Shown: positions 45,727 through 55,291, counted from the stretch's first letter. The stretch: DNA of 64,000 nt from Leptobacterium_A meishanense (GCF_037645805.1 NZ_JBBEXE010000008.1:1-64000), one strand, 5' to 3'. Notes: generated by a model not told the origin, from the sequence alone. A program made the numbers and translations.

Positions 45727-46764
45727 ATGGATTTTACAAAAATAATTACAGGCTGGTATAAAAAAAATAAACGTGATTTGCCATGGAGAAGAACAAAAGA
45801 TCCCTATAAAATATGGCTTTCAGAAATAATGTTACAGCAAACACGTGTAGACCAAGGGTTACCTTATTATCTAAAATTTATAGAGAACTATCCAAAGGTT
45901 AATGATTTAGCAAATGCTGAGGAAGCAGCGGTTTTAAAATTATGGCAAGGATTAGGATATTATTCAAGGGCCAGAAACCTTCATCATACAGCTAAAGTTA
46001 TTGCTTTTGACAATAAAGGTTTTTTCCCGGACACATACAGTGAGCTAATTAAGCTAAAAGGAATAGGAGACTATACAGCGAGTGCCATTGCTTCTATTTG
46101 TTTTAACAGGCCTACTGCGGTAGTTGATGGAAATGTATACAGGGTTTTGGCCCGCTATTTTGGAATTGACATCCCTGTCAATTTATCTAAAGGGATAAAA
46201 TATTTTAAAGATTTAGCTATTGAATTGATTGACCATAATGACCCCGGAACCTATAACCAGGCTATTATGGAATTTGGAGCAAGACAATGCAAGCCACAAA
46301 ATCCTGATTGCTCAATATGCCCTTTAAACAAAAGTTGTGTGGCACTTCAAAAGAATGAAGTAAAAAAACTTCCCAAAAAACTCAAAAAAGGAAAAATTAA
46401 AAAGCGGTATTTTAATTATTTAATTCTATCGAATGGAATAAATACCATTATAGAACAGCGAACAAAAAAAGATATTTGGCAAAACTTATATGAATTTCCA
46501 TTATTAGAGACACCCAAACCAATAAGTATAGAAGAAATACAATCAGATCAAAAGTTTAAAGATTACATAAAAACGAATGATTATGATATTCGGCTTCATA
46601 ATGATAAAGACATTGTTCATAAGCTATCACATCAGCATATATATACACGTTTTTGGGTTCTAGATATAGAAAACCTACCCAAAAAAGGAGTTGAAATTTC
46701 AAGAATAAAAAGATATGCTATGCCGGTACTTATCGCTAATTTTGTAGAAGAATACAGTTTTTAG
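45727..46764 (+). CDS. mutY: A/G-specific adenine glycosylase
   Basis: Removes adenine mispaired with 8-oxoguanine. 345 residues from ATG 45727 (MDFTKIITGWY), chosen over the TTG at 45703 because homology begins there. Seen: DLPWRRTKDPYKIWLSEIML, the QQTRVDQ segment, helix-hairpin-helix LKGIGDYTASAIA with catalytic Asp in VVDGNVYRVL, the 4Fe-4S ligands in CKPQNPDCSICPLNKSC, and a C-terminal NUDIX-like 8-oxoG recognition domain. Divergent from hup; ssb follows. Confidence 0.96.
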   Translation: MDFTKIITGWYKKNKRDLPWRRTKDPYKIWLSEIMLQQTRVDQGLPYYLKFIENYPKVNDLANAEEAAVLKLWQGLGYYSRARNLHHTAKVIAFDNKGFFPDTYSELIKLKGIGDYTASAIASICFNRPTAVVDGNVYRVLARYFGIDIPVNLSKGIKYFKDLAIELIDHNDPGTYNQAIMEFGARQCKPQNPDCSICPLNKSCVALQKNEVKKLPKKLKKGKIKKRYFNYLILSNGINTIIEQRTKKDIWQNLYEFPLLETPKPISIEEIQSDQKFKDYIKTNDYDIRLHNDKDIVHKLSHQHIYTRFWVLDIENLPKKGVEISRIKRYAMPVLIANFVEEYSF

Positions 46765-46781
46765 AATTAGTCAAAATTTAG

Positions 46782-46789
46782 TACATTTG
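46782..46789 (+). promoter_or_regulatory. ssb -7 box
   Basis: TACATTTG fits TAnnTTTG and lies 21 bases before the ssb start. A -33 element is not clear, so this is a modest call. Confidence 0.4.
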
Positions 46790-46809
46790 ATTAAAACACA
46801 AACAAAGTT

Positions 46810-47262
46810 ATGAGTGGCACACTGAATAAGGTAATGTTGATAGGGCATTTAGGCGATGATGTTAAAATGCATTATTTTGAAGGAGGAAATTCAATAGGTC
46901 GTTTTCCTTTGGCAACCAATGAAACATATGTTAACAGGCAAACAGGGGAACGAGTTACTAATACAGAATGGCACAATATAGTTGTTCGCAATAAAGCGGC
47001 TGAAATATGTGAAAAATACCTTAGCAAAGGCGATAGGATATATGTTGAAGGGCGGATAAAAACACGTCAGTGGCAGGGAGAAGATGGCAATACTCGTTAT
47101 TCAACCGAAATTCATGTTACTGATTTTACTTTTTTGACTACAAAGAAAGAATCAGGAGGAAATATAACAGGTTCATCCACAGAAACAAAACCCCAACAAC
47201 CGGAAGTTAAAAATGCGCCTGTGCCAACCTCTCCTGAAGAAGACGATGACCTACCATTTTAA
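46810..47262 (+). CDS. ssb: Single-stranded DNA-binding protein
   Basis: Coats single-stranded DNA in replication and repair. 150 residues: OB fold with MSGTLNKVMLIGHLGDDVKM, ATNETYVNRQTGERV, TEWHNIVV and YVEGRIKTRQWQ, then a flexible linker and the acidic partner-binding tip DDDLPF. The gldE start is 25 bases downstream; the mutY, ssb, gldE, gldD order is a known flavobacterial arrangement. Confidence 0.97.
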   Translation: MSGTLNKVMLIGHLGDDVKMHYFEGGNSIGRFPLATNETYVNRQTGERVTNTEWHNIVVRNKAAEICEKYLSKGDRIYVEGRIKTRQWQGEDGNTRYSTEIHVTDFTFLTTKKESGGNITGSSTETKPQQPEVKNAPVPTSPEEDDDLPF

Positions 47263-47287
47263 TGATGTTTAACTAAAAGCATGCCAT

Positions 47288-48604
47288 TTGGACCCTGAAC
47301 CCCCGAGTGTATTGATTTTTCTCAGCGCTATAGGTGGAGCTGCTATTTTAAAGTTTGTACTTGTGCTTTTTCTCTTAGCATGTTCTGCTCTGATATCAGG
47401 TGCAGAAGTAGCACTCTTTTCGCTATCACCGTCTGATATTAATGGAGAGGAAAAGACTGTAAAAGGCACTATCATATCTCAACTTCTGCAGAAACCTAAA
47501 AAATTATTAGCAACTATTTTAGTAGCTAATAACTTCATAAATATAGCTGTTGTCCTTCTATTTGATTCGGTCAGCGACTTGCTTTTTAAAGGAATTGATT
47601 ATAAATGGTATGGATTTATAGATGTTAAGTTTTTCTTAGAGATTATTGTCATTACATTTCTGATATTAATGTTTGGGGAAATCCTTCCTAAAATATATGC
47701 AAGCAGGAATAAAGTGAAATTTGCTTACTTTATGGCACACCCTTTAAATATTTTAGATAAATTATTTAGCCCATTAAGCCTACCAATGCGTAGTATAACA
47801 CTCTATCTTCAGGAAAAATTAGGCAAACAAAAATCAAACCTTTCAGTAAACCATCTTTCACAGGCCTTAGAGCTTACCTCGGAAGAAGATACCACAAAAG
47901 AAGAGAAAAAGATACTTGAAGGCATTGTCTCTTTTGGAAATACGGATACTAGACAGGTTATGCGCCCTCGTATTGATATATTTGCTTTAAATGAAGAAAT
48001 TGCTTTTGAACAGATTATTCCGGAAATCATAAAGAATGGGTATTCCAGGATTCCAGTTTATAAAGAGAATATGGACAATGTAACGGGAGTACTCTATGTA
48101 AAAGACCTTCTGCCATATATTAATAGGAGTTCTTTTAATTGGGTAAAACTGAAAAGAGAAGCTTATTTCATTCCTGAAAATAAAAAACTGGATGACCTCT
48201 TAAGGGAGTTTCAAGAAATGAAAAATCACTTGGCGATTGTGGTTGATGAATATGGGGGTACTTCCGGACTGGTAACTTTAGAGGATATCATAGAAGAAAT
48301 AATGGGAGAAATAAGTGATGAGTTTGATGATGAAGATCTTATTTATTCGAAGTTAGACGACTATAATTATGTCTTTGAAGGGAAAACGTCTCTGAAAGAT
48401 TTTTATAGAGTACTTAAGGTGCAAGATGAAGAACCCTTTGAGCATCAGAAAGGAGAATCAGAGACCATTGCCGGATTTGTATTGGAGATTGCTGGCAAGT
48501 TTCCAAAACGAGGGGATAAAATAACATTCAATCAATATGCGTTTACAATAGAAGCGTTAGACCGAAAACGGATTAAACAGATTAAAGTAAGCGTACAATC
48601 ATGA
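47288..48604 (+). CDS. gldE: Gliding motility-associated protein GldE (CNNM/CBS)
   Basis: A 438-residue membrane protein with an N-terminal DUF21/CNNM transmembrane domain (about residues 20-190, with SALISGAEVALFSLSP), two CBS domains (MRPRIDIFAL through LVTLEDIIEEIMGEISDEFDD) and a C-terminal CorC/HlyC transporter-associated domain. It starts at TTG (MDPEPPSV); the ATG at 47281 is in another frame. GldE was shown in F. johnsoniae to support gliding with GldD. It overlaps gldD by four bases. Confidence 0.93.
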   Translation: MDPEPPSVLIFLSAIGGAAILKFVLVLFLLACSALISGAEVALFSLSPSDINGEEKTVKGTIISQLLQKPKKLLATILVANNFINIAVVLLFDSVSDLLFKGIDYKWYGFIDVKFFLEIIVITFLILMFGEILPKIYASRNKVKFAYFMAHPLNILDKLFSPLSLPMRSITLYLQEKLGKQKSNLSVNHLSQALELTSEEDTTKEEKKILEGIVSFGNTDTRQVMRPRIDIFALNEEIAFEQIIPEIIKNGYSRIPVYKENMDNVTGVLYVKDLLPYINRSSFNWVKLKREAYFIPENKKLDDLLREFQEMKNHLAIVVDEYGGTSGLVTLEDIIEEIMGEISDEFDDEDLIYSKLDDYNYVFEGKTSLKDFYRVLKVQDEEPFEHQKGESETIAGFVLEIAGKFPKRGDKITFNQYAFTIEALDRKRIKQIKVSVQS

Positions 48605-49161
48605 AAGCAAGATGGCTTTTTATTTTCTTAACGATTCTTTTTTTTGGTGCTTGTAAGAAGGAGACACTCCCAAAGCCTAAAGCAATGCTTAGGTTAGAAT
48701 ATCCAAACGCTGCTTATGAATCGTTTACAACAAAGTGTCCTTATTTTTTTGAAAAAAATTCCATAGCTCAAGCAAAAAACTTAAAAGATTGCCATGTAGA
48801 AATTACATATTCGGCAATGAAAGCCACAGTTCATATTACCTATATGCAAATAGAAAATAATTTAGACAGTTTGTTACGAGATGCACAAAAGCTCACCTAT
48901 GAACATGTCGTAAAAGCAGATGCGATTATAGAGCAACCCTATATAAATGAAGAAAAAAAAGTGTATGGGATGTTATATGAAATAGATGGTGATGCAGCTT
49001 CACAATCACAATTTTATATTACAGATAGCACAACACATTTTTTGACTGGGGCATTATATTTTTATGCTAAACCTAATTATGACTCCATACTGCCTGCAGT
49101 TGCCTATCTTAAAAAAGATATCAAAAAGATAATAGAAAGTATGGAGTGGAGGAAGAATTAG
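48601..49161 (+). CDS. gldD: Gliding motility lipoprotein GldD
   Basis: A 186-residue lipoprotein with lipobox FFGACKKE, then PKPKAMLRLEYPNAAYE and FFEKNSIAQAKN, the GldD pattern. GldD is required for gliding and type IX secretion in flavobacteria. The ATGA overlap with gldE implies coupled translation. Its presence, with the PorP/SprF and sorting-domain genes at the left end, shows the organism has the secretion and gliding apparatus. Confidence 0.93.
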   Translation: MKARWLFIFLTILFFGACKKETLPKPKAMLRLEYPNAAYESFTTKCPYFFEKNSIAQAKNLKDCHVEITYSAMKATVHITYMQIENNLDSLLRDAQKLTYEHVVKADAIIEQPYINEEKKVYGMLYEIDGDAASQSQFYITDSTTHFLTGALYFYAKPNYDSILPAVAYLKKDIKKIIESMEWRKN

Positions 49162-49252
49162 TAAAATGGGATATTCATAAAAAATATAACCTACCTCATT
49201 AATTTCCTTATATATAACCTACATATTTGCATATAACTGAAAATCTTATTAA

Positions 49253-50137
49253 GTGAGTGTTCAGGCAACAAAGTGGTTTTATCTTATTTTGCTTTCCATT
49301 ATATGGGGGAGTTCATTCATTCTTATAAAGAAGGCATTAATAGGATTGTCACCATATCAATTAGGTGCACTGAGAATACTCTTTACTACTTTTTTCTTGT
49401 TTTCTGTGGGTTTTGGGAGCTTAAAGAAAATCAAAAAGAAAGATTGGAAGTGGATTGCATGGTCAGGATATTTGGGTTCTTTTTTCCCACCATTTTTATT
49501 TGCAATTGCACAAACCCGTATTGATAGTGCAGTAGCATCTATATTAAATTCGCTCACACCGCTAAATACATTTATAACCGGAGTATTATTTTATGGAGTT
49601 TTAGTAACCAAAAAACAAATACTAGGAATTATACTGGGGTTGTTGGGGACAGTTATCCTAATTGTTTCTTGTTCAGATATCAATACAAGTCAAAATAATT
49701 GGTATAGTATTCTCATAATTTTAGCGTCCATAGGATATGCATTGAATGTTAACATGATAAAAGTACATTTAGAGCATCTTAGTGCAATGAGTATTACTGC
49801 CGGAACATTTTTATTGATTTTCTTTCCAGCATTGGTAATATTATATACTACAGGTTTTTTTAGTACAGTAGCGTCGTCTTCTGAAATGCAAATAGGATTG
49901 GTTTATGTAGTTATTCTATCCTTTTTTGGGACGGCAATGGCCAAAGTAGTGTTTAATAAACTCATTAGTATTTCAACCCCTGTTTTTTCATCATCAGTCA
50001 CTTATATGATGCCTTTGGTTGCTGTTTTATGGGGATTGTTAGATGGAGAAAAATTAGACATTTATCAATTGATAGGGGGGGTAATTATCATTGTCGGGGT
50101 TTATCTGTCAAACAAGAAAAATAGGGTTAATAAATAA
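49253..50137 (+). CDS. EamA/DMT family transporter
   Basis: A 294-residue inner-membrane protein with ten predicted helices in two EamA repeats. The first repeat shows IWGSSFILIKKALIGLSPYQ and the second includes FFGTAMAKVVFNKLIS and SSVTYMMPLVAVLWGLLDGE. It starts at GTG (MSVQATKW). The substrate, probably a small metabolite exported or imported, cannot be told. It converges with the M16 pair across a palindromic terminator. Confidence 0.9.
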   Translation: MSVQATKWFYLILLSIIWGSSFILIKKALIGLSPYQLGALRILFTTFFLFSVGFGSLKKIKKKDWKWIAWSGYLGSFFPPFLFAIAQTRIDSAVASILNSLTPLNTFITGVLFYGVLVTKKQILGIILGLLGTVILIVSCSDINTSQNNWYSILIILASIGYALNVNMIKVHLEHLSAMSITAGTFLLIFFPALVILYTTGFFSTVASSSEMQIGLVYVVILSFFGTAMAKVVFNKLISISTPVFSSSVTYMMPLVAVLWGLLDGEKLDIYQLIGGVIIIVGVYLSNKKNRVNK

Positions 50138-50166
50138 ACCTCACAAGTATTAAACCTGTGAGGTTT
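50136..50166. terminator. Bidirectional palindromic terminator, cctcacaggt family
   Basis: aaacctcaca (50136-50145) pairs with tgtgaggttt (50157-50166); inner bases are decayed compared with the perfect copy at 29059-29088. It separates the convergent DMT transporter and M16 genes and has A/T-rich flanks on both sides. Confidence 0.65.
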
Positions 50167-50189
50167 GGTAAATTTAGAGAAGCATTACT

Positions 50190-52259
50190 TTATTTAAAAT
50201 CTTCTTCGGTAACGCCTTCATTTATTTTTATTTCCTTAATAGTAAACTCGATACTCTGAGGACCAAAAGATTGTTTTTGTGTAAAAGGAAATGAAATCCC
50301 CGATACTTCCTGATAATTTCCAAGTCCAACCTCTTGAGTGATTACTTGTCCCTGCGCTTCAATCGTAGTGATTTCTTTCACTTTCAAACCTGTTTCAACA
50401 TCATAATAATTTACTTTATTATCGGCAACTTTAACAACATAGGCGCTTTTCCCTTCTAAATCTTCAATTCCATCTATTACGAGGTCATCTTTAGTAAGGT
50501 AATAGAGCTCGGGGAAAGGCAATGAAGCATCTTTTATTTTACTAAATTCTTCTTCCGGAATGGGCATTTGTTGCCCTTGTGCCATTATATATCCGGAGTC
50601 ACCGTTTATAACTTGTTTGCTTAAAGAGTTCCCCATCATCTTTAAATCCATGGCAAACTGGTTTTTACTAGTGACTTTAACCTCCATATTTAGGGCCATG
50701 CCCTGTGCATTGCCTTCCGCATTTATAAACAGGGAGTTGACCGCTTCTACTTTTTTCTTCCCTCCAATGGCATTGATGTATTTTTCAATAACTGATTTCG
50801 CAGAAACACCTTCAGGGGTTTTTACCTCATATACCGGACGATCTATTTTATTGGCATATTTGTCAAAATAGCTGATCGGAATCCGCTTTCCTTTATAAGT
50901 GTAATTTTCTAATGATTTTAATACGTCACTGCCTTTTCCGGTAATTACAATACGCATATTATCTACTGAGAAGTATTTTTTGGCTGCTTCCTGCACTTGT
51001 TCGGCAGTTACTGCATTTATTTTAGATAAATAACTGACATAAAAATCCTTTGGCAATCCTTCAGTTTCAATATTTAAGGCATATCGAGCAATAGTTTCCG
51101 GCCTTTCAAGTGCCATCACAAAGCTTCCTACATAATCTGCCTTTGCTAAAATGAGGTCTTGTTGTGAGACCCTTTCATTTCGAATTCGGTATAATTCATC
51201 TAAAAATGCGGTAACAGCACTGTCCGTAACAGCGTTTCTAACACTTGCAGATGCTCTGAAACGAGAAGCGTACCTATCAGCACCAACATTTGAATAAGCC
51301 CCGTACGTATAGCCTTTATCTTCTCTGAGATTCACAAAAAGCCTTGCTTCAGCTCCTCCTCCAAGTATTTTATTTGCAATTAGTACCGGAAAATAATCTT
51401 CATCCGTCATTTTAAGGTCAACAACATTTTGCACTGCAATTTCGGATTGCACGGCATTAGGCATGTCCAAAAAGTTGATCTGGGAATATAAAGGATTTTT
51501 TGGCTTTGAATAAGACACTGATAAAGGAGCACGTTTTTCCCACCCTCCGAAGTATTTAGTCACTTGTTGTTCAACAGTTCTGTAATCAACATCGCCCACA
51601 ACAACTAAGTAAGCATTTTTGGGAACAAAGTAATTCCGATAGTATGTGTTTATATCATTTAAAGTAACATTGTTTACAGTCTCTTGAGAAACATATTCAC
51701 CATAAGGGTGTTTTAATCCATAGGCCAATGCTGTTTCCACCCTTCGGGCTGCAGTAGTTACACTTTTTTCATTTGATTTTAACCCCTCCAATAAAAGATC
51801 TTTTTCTTTATTGAATTCTTCTTCTGTGAAATTCGGGTTGATAGCTGCATCGGCCATAAGCTCTAATACGCGTTCGGCATATTTAGAAAGCCCTCTTGCA
51901 AACCCACCTTCTGCATTAAAACTGATAACAGCGCCCATATAATCAACTTCTTCATTATAGGTGTCTTTATCTATTGAAGCAGACCCTTTTCCCAATAAAC
52001 TGCCCATCAATTGCCCTACACCAGCCTTAGCGCCTTCTGTATGCGGGGGGTTGTCAATGGTCAAAGTATAAGAAACCCGAGGAAGCTTATGGTTCTCCAC
52101 GACCAATACCTTAAGGCCATTGGCTAATTGAAAGGTTTGTGGAGTGCCCAAATTAATAACCGGAGCAGGTCCCGGAGTGGGTTGTTTGGTGCGGTCTATT
52201 TGCGCATTGACCGCAAAAGCAGCCAATATAAAAATATATAATACGGTCTTTTTCATCAT
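50190..52259 (-). CDS. M16 peptidase partner subunit lacking the zinc motif, with C-terminal DUF
   Basis: A 689-residue exported protein with the M16 fold. The HxxEH zinc motif that should follow the first strands is absent; GVGQLMGSLLGKGS occupies its place. The substrate-positioning R/Y motif is kept in LREDKGYTYGAYSN near residue 320. This is the pattern of the inactive R/Y subunit of M16B heterodimers. After about residue 480 an extra lipoprotein-carrier-like domain follows. The active partner lies directly upstream and ends one base before this start. Confidence 0.9.
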   Translation of the reverse strand: MMKKTVLYIFILAAFAVNAQIDRTKQPTPGPAPVINLGTPQTFQLANGLKVLVVENHKLPRVSYTLTIDNPPHTEGAKAGVGQLMGSLLGKGSASIDKDTYNEEVDYMGAVISFNAEGGFARGLSKYAERVLELMADAAINPNFTEEEFNKEKDLLLEGLKSNEKSVTTAARRVETALAYGLKHPYGEYVSQETVNNVTLNDINTYYRNYFVPKNAYLVVVGDVDYRTVEQQVTKYFGGWEKRAPLSVSYSKPKNPLYSQINFLDMPNAVQSEIAVQNVVDLKMTDEDYFPVLIANKILGGGAEARLFVNLREDKGYTYGAYSNVGADRYASRFRASASVRNAVTDSAVTAFLDELYRIRNERVSQQDLILAKADYVGSFVMALERPETIARYALNIETEGLPKDFYVSYLSKINAVTAEQVQEAAKKYFSVDNMRIVITGKGSDVLKSLENYTYKGKRIPISYFDKYANKIDRPVYEVKTPEGVSAKSVIEKYINAIGGKKKVEAVNSLFINAEGNAQGMALNMEVKVTSKNQFAMDLKMMGNSLSKQVINGDSGYIMAQGQQMPIPEEEFSKIKDASLPFPELYYLTKDDLVIDGIEDLEGKSAYVVKVADNKVNYYDVETGLKVKEITTIEAQGQVITQEVGLGNYQEVSGISFPFTQKQSFGPQSIEFTIKEIKINEGVTEEDFK

Positions 52260-53585
52260 CTATTGGTTTTCTTTTTGACTTTCTGGTAAATAATTTAGTA
52301 ATAAACGCTGGTCTTTGCCCAGGTATTTGAGGGCTACCTCTTGAATTTCTTCTCTTGTGATGGACCTGTAGAGCTCTATTTCTGTATTGATTAAGTTCGT
52401 GTCACCATACAGTAAATAATAATTTGCTAAGGAACCGGCAATACCTTCTACACTCGCATTTGCATTTACGAAGCGACTCTCAAACTGATTTAATAATTTT
52501 TGATGGTCTTTCTCTGAGATTAATGTTGTTTGCAATTTCTCAATTTCTTCATCAAATTCCGCAACAAGTGCATCTAATGTTACATTGCCAAGAGGTAAAG
52601 CAAACAAAGCATAAATACCATAATCTTCTTGGCTCAGGTTTACAGCTTGTACGGCTAATGCCATTTTTTTATCATCTACCAGCTTTTTATAGAGCTTAGA
52701 ACTGTTCCCGCCACTCAAATAAGTAGAAATCATGTCAAGGATTCTGGAATCACGGGTAGTAAAATCAGGAGTTCTATAGCAGGCTACAATAGCTGGGATT
52801 TGAATGTTAGGATCGTAAGCTCTTGCTGTAAACTCCTCTGTTATGGGATCTTCCTTGGGAAAATTTCGGTGGATCTCTGCTCCTTTTGGGATGGTTCCGA
52901 AATAATCCTGTATCATTTTTTTTGTTTTAGCAATGTCAATATCGCCGGCGACAACTAATACAGCATTATTAGGAACATAGAATTTTTTGTTAAAAGCTAG
53001 AAATTCATCCAATGTAGCAGCATCCAAATGATCCATAGATCCAATGGTCGTCCAACGGTATGGATGCTGTTTAAACATATTTTTCTTTACTTCAGCTAAA
53101 ATATTTCCATAAGGTTGATTGTCAACACGTAGTCTTTTTTCTTCCTTAACCACTTCATTCTGGGTATCAACCCCCACTTGCTCAATAACCGGATGGAGTA
53201 AGCGTTCAGATTCCATCCATAGGCCTACTTCTAAGGCATTGGAAGGAAAAACCTCATAATAATAGGTGCGGTCATCATTGGTAGTTGCATTGTTTCGACC
53301 ACCGTTTGATGTAACGATCTTGTCCCATTGCCCTCTTTTAATATTTTTAGTCCCCTCAAACAATAAGTGTTCAAAAAAGTGTGCAAACCCGGTACGCTCA
53401 GGATCTTCATCTTTTGCACCTACATGGTATGCAACAGAAGTTACCACAATAGGTGCAGTATTGTCTTGGTGTAAGATTACATGCATGCCATTATCAAGGT
53501 CATACTCTTCAAAATTTACTTGCTGTGCATTTAGTATGGAACCTATACATACCACAGCAATCATAATCAGTGTTCTTTTTTTCAT
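52260..53585 (-). CDS. M16 zinc peptidase, active subunit
   Basis: A 441-residue exported peptidase (signal peptide ending at LNAQ). It has the inverted zinc motif HFFEH in GFAHFFEHLLFEG near residues 67-71 and the distal Glu region ESERLLHP...NEVVKEEKRL. It most likely pairs with the R/Y subunit encoded next; together they form an M16B processing protease that degrades peptides in the periplasm. Confidence 0.94.
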   Translation of the reverse strand: MKKRTLIMIAVVCIGSILNAQQVNFEEYDLDNGMHVILHQDNTAPIVVTSVAYHVGAKDEDPERTGFAHFFEHLLFEGTKNIKRGQWDKIVTSNGGRNNATTNDDRTYYYEVFPSNALEVGLWMESERLLHPVIEQVGVDTQNEVVKEEKRLRVDNQPYGNILAEVKKNMFKQHPYRWTTIGSMDHLDAATLDEFLAFNKKFYVPNNAVLVVAGDIDIAKTKKMIQDYFGTIPKGAEIHRNFPKEDPITEEFTARAYDPNIQIPAIVACYRTPDFTTRDSRILDMISTYLSGGNSSKLYKKLVDDKKMALAVQAVNLSQEDYGIYALFALPLGNVTLDALVAEFDEEIEKLQTTLISEKDHQKLLNQFESRFVNANASVEGIAGSLANYYLLYGDTNLINTEIELYRSITREEIQEVALKYLGKDQRLLLNYLPESQKENQ

Positions 53586-53802
53586 TATGAATGTAGATTT
53601 AATAATTTTAGTTAGATCGTTTGGCCTTAAAAGTCAAAATTTATTACGAATTTTAACACAAAACAAGGTCGTCGCAAATGTAAATAATAATCGATAATTT
53701 TAACTATTAGTTATTGAAATTAACAAGAAATTAAGCGATGAAAATGGTATTTTTTGTAATTTAAATGGTTGTAAACGATATTATTATATAAAAACAAAGA
53801 AA

Positions 53803-54267
53803 ATGAATACACATAAAATACATATCCGTTATGGAATCATTACAGCAATCGTATTGATTTTCTATTTTTTGTTTGTAAAACTTTTTGGCTTGCATGAAAA
53901 TCCGTGGCTTCGAATACTTAATGGGGTGATTGTTGCATATGGAATATATGCTTCTATCCGTTTCAGGAGGCTTATTGAAGGGAGCAATTTCAATTATTAT
54001 GGAGGGTTCCGCACAGGGCTATATACCGGGTTTTTGGCTACCATAGTATTTGTGGTGTTCATGGCAGTATATATGTTTCATTTAGACCCTACATTTACTG
54101 AAAAGTTAATGGATAGCTGGATGAAGGAATACAATCAAGGCCCGGGAATTTTGTTATTTGTATTGGCAGTAGAAGGATTTGCTTCTAGCGTGGTGCTGAC
54201 GCTCACTTTTATGCAAAAATTTAAGCCCAGTTGGAACACCACAAAAAAAGCAGCTCAAAAAACATAA
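53803..54267 (+). CDS. DUF4199 membrane protein
   Basis: A 154-residue inner-membrane protein with four hydrophobic helices, matching DUF4199 (IRYGIITAIVLIFYFLFVK at the start, NYYGGFRTGLYTGFLATIVF in the middle, a late helix at VLAVEGFASSVVLTLTFM). Function unknown. It lies upstream of the rplU promoter and looks independent. Confidence 0.82.
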   Translation: MNTHKIHIRYGIITAIVLIFYFLFVKLFGLHENPWLRILNGVIVAYGIYASIRFRRLIEGSNFNYYGGFRTGLYTGFLATIVFVVFMAVYMFHLDPTFTEKLMDSWMKEYNQGPGILLFVLAVEGFASSVVLTLTFMQKFKPSWNTTKKAAQKT

Positions 54268-54271
54268 ACGG

Positions 54272-54302
54272 TTTGCAGTTTAATGAATTAGATGTATATT
54301 TG
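54272..54302 (+). promoter_or_regulatory. rplU-rpmA promoter
   Basis: TTTG at 54272-54275, a 19-base spacer, and TATATTTG at 54295-54302, an exact match to the Bacteroidota consensus TTTG-N19-TAnnTTTG. It lies 54 bases before the L21 start and is the clearest promoter in the window. Confidence 0.8.
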
Positions 54303-54355
54303 CACCCGCCTATTGAATAGGTGTTATTAATGTCAATTTAATTAAACAATACACT

Positions 54356-54931
54356 ATGTATGCAATCGTAGAGATAGCAGGGCAGCAATTTAAAGTTGCA
54401 AAAGACCAAAAAGTGTACGTTCACCGTTTATCCAATGACGAAGGAAGTAAGGTATCTTTTGATAATGTACTTCTTTTAGACGATGCGGGGAAAGTAACTA
54501 TTGGCGCCCCGGCTATAGACGGAGCCGCAGTAGAGGCAAAAGTCGTAAAACACTTGAAAGGTGATAAAGTCATTGTTTTCAAGAAAAAAAGGAGAAAAGG
54601 ATACCGTGTTAAAAATGGCCACAGACAATATTTAACAGAGCTTTTGATTGAAAGCATTGTGGCTTCTGGAGCTAAAAAAGCGTCTAAAGCAACAGCAGCT
54701 CCTAAGAAGGAGGTGGCAAAAGCTAAGGAAGCTATAACTGAAAAGCCAAAGGCCAAGAAGGCAACTGAAACAAAGAAAACTACTGCCCCTAAGGCTAAAA
54801 AAGAAGTAAAACCGGCAGCAGATTTAAGTAAAAAAACAGTAGCAGAATTAAAAGAAATGGCTAAAGCAAAAGGGATACAAGGTATTTCTTCTATGAAAAA
54901 AGCTGATTTAATTGCTGCTTTAAATAAGTAA
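54356..54931 (+). CDS. rplU: 50S ribosomal protein L21 with long C-terminal extension
   Basis: Ribosomal protein L21 in the first 103 residues (MYAIVEIAGQQFKVAKDQK, FKKKRRKGYRVKNGHRQ). An extra 88 residues follow: a Lys/Ala-rich linker from about 104 to 155, then a compact domain DLSKKTVAELKEMAKAKG and SSMKKADLIAALNK, which looks like a SAP or Rho-N nucleic-acid-binding fold. Normal L21 is about 103 residues. rpmA follows 30 bases later, as in most bacteria. Confidence 0.95.
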   Translation: MYAIVEIAGQQFKVAKDQKVYVHRLSNDEGSKVSFDNVLLLDDAGKVTIGAPAIDGAAVEAKVVKHLKGDKVIVFKKKRRKGYRVKNGHRQYLTELLIESIVASGAKKASKATAAPKKEVAKAKEAITEKPKAKKATETKKTTAPKAKKEVKPAADLSKKTVAELKEMAKAKGIQGISSMKKADLIAALNK

Positions 54932-54961
54932 TATATTATACACTATTAAAACCGAAATAAG

Positions 54962-55222
54962 ATGGCACATAAAAAAGGTGTAGGTAGTTCCAAGAACGGT
55001 AGAGAGTCAGAATCCAAACGCTTGGGCGTTAAAATATATGGAGGGCAAGCAGCTATTGCTGGAAATATTATTGTAAGACAACGTGGTACGGCGCATCATC
55101 CGGGAGAGAATGTGTATATGGGGAAAGACCATACATTACACGCCAAAGTTGATGGGGTTGTAAAATTCACTAAAAAGAAAGACAACAAATCATATGTTTC
55201 TATTGAGCCTTTTGAGGCATAG
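54962..55222 (+). CDS. rpmA: 50S ribosomal protein L27
   Basis: Ribosomal protein L27, 86 residues, starting MAHKKGVGSSKNGRESESKR with RQRGTAHHPGENVYMG. Its N-terminal tail reaches the peptidyl-transferase centre. There is no Firmicutes-type N-terminal propeptide. Second gene of the rplU operon; a 40-base palindromic terminator follows. Confidence 0.97.
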   Translation: MAHKKGVGSSKNGRESESKRLGVKIYGGQAAIAGNIIVRQRGTAHHPGENVYMGKDHTLHAKVDGVVKFTKKKDNKSYVSIEPFEA

Positions 55223-55251
55223 AAATAGAAAAACAGTAAGATTTAATAAGT

Positions 55252-55291
55252 AATAAAAAAACCTTTTTCAATTGAAAAAGGTTTTTTTATT
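55252..55291. terminator. Bidirectional terminator between rpmA and ahcY
   Basis: A perfect 40-base palindrome with 20-base arms (left arm ends cctttttcaa; right arm begins ttgaaaaagg), with a run of T on both strands. It serves both convergent units. Confidence 0.9.
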
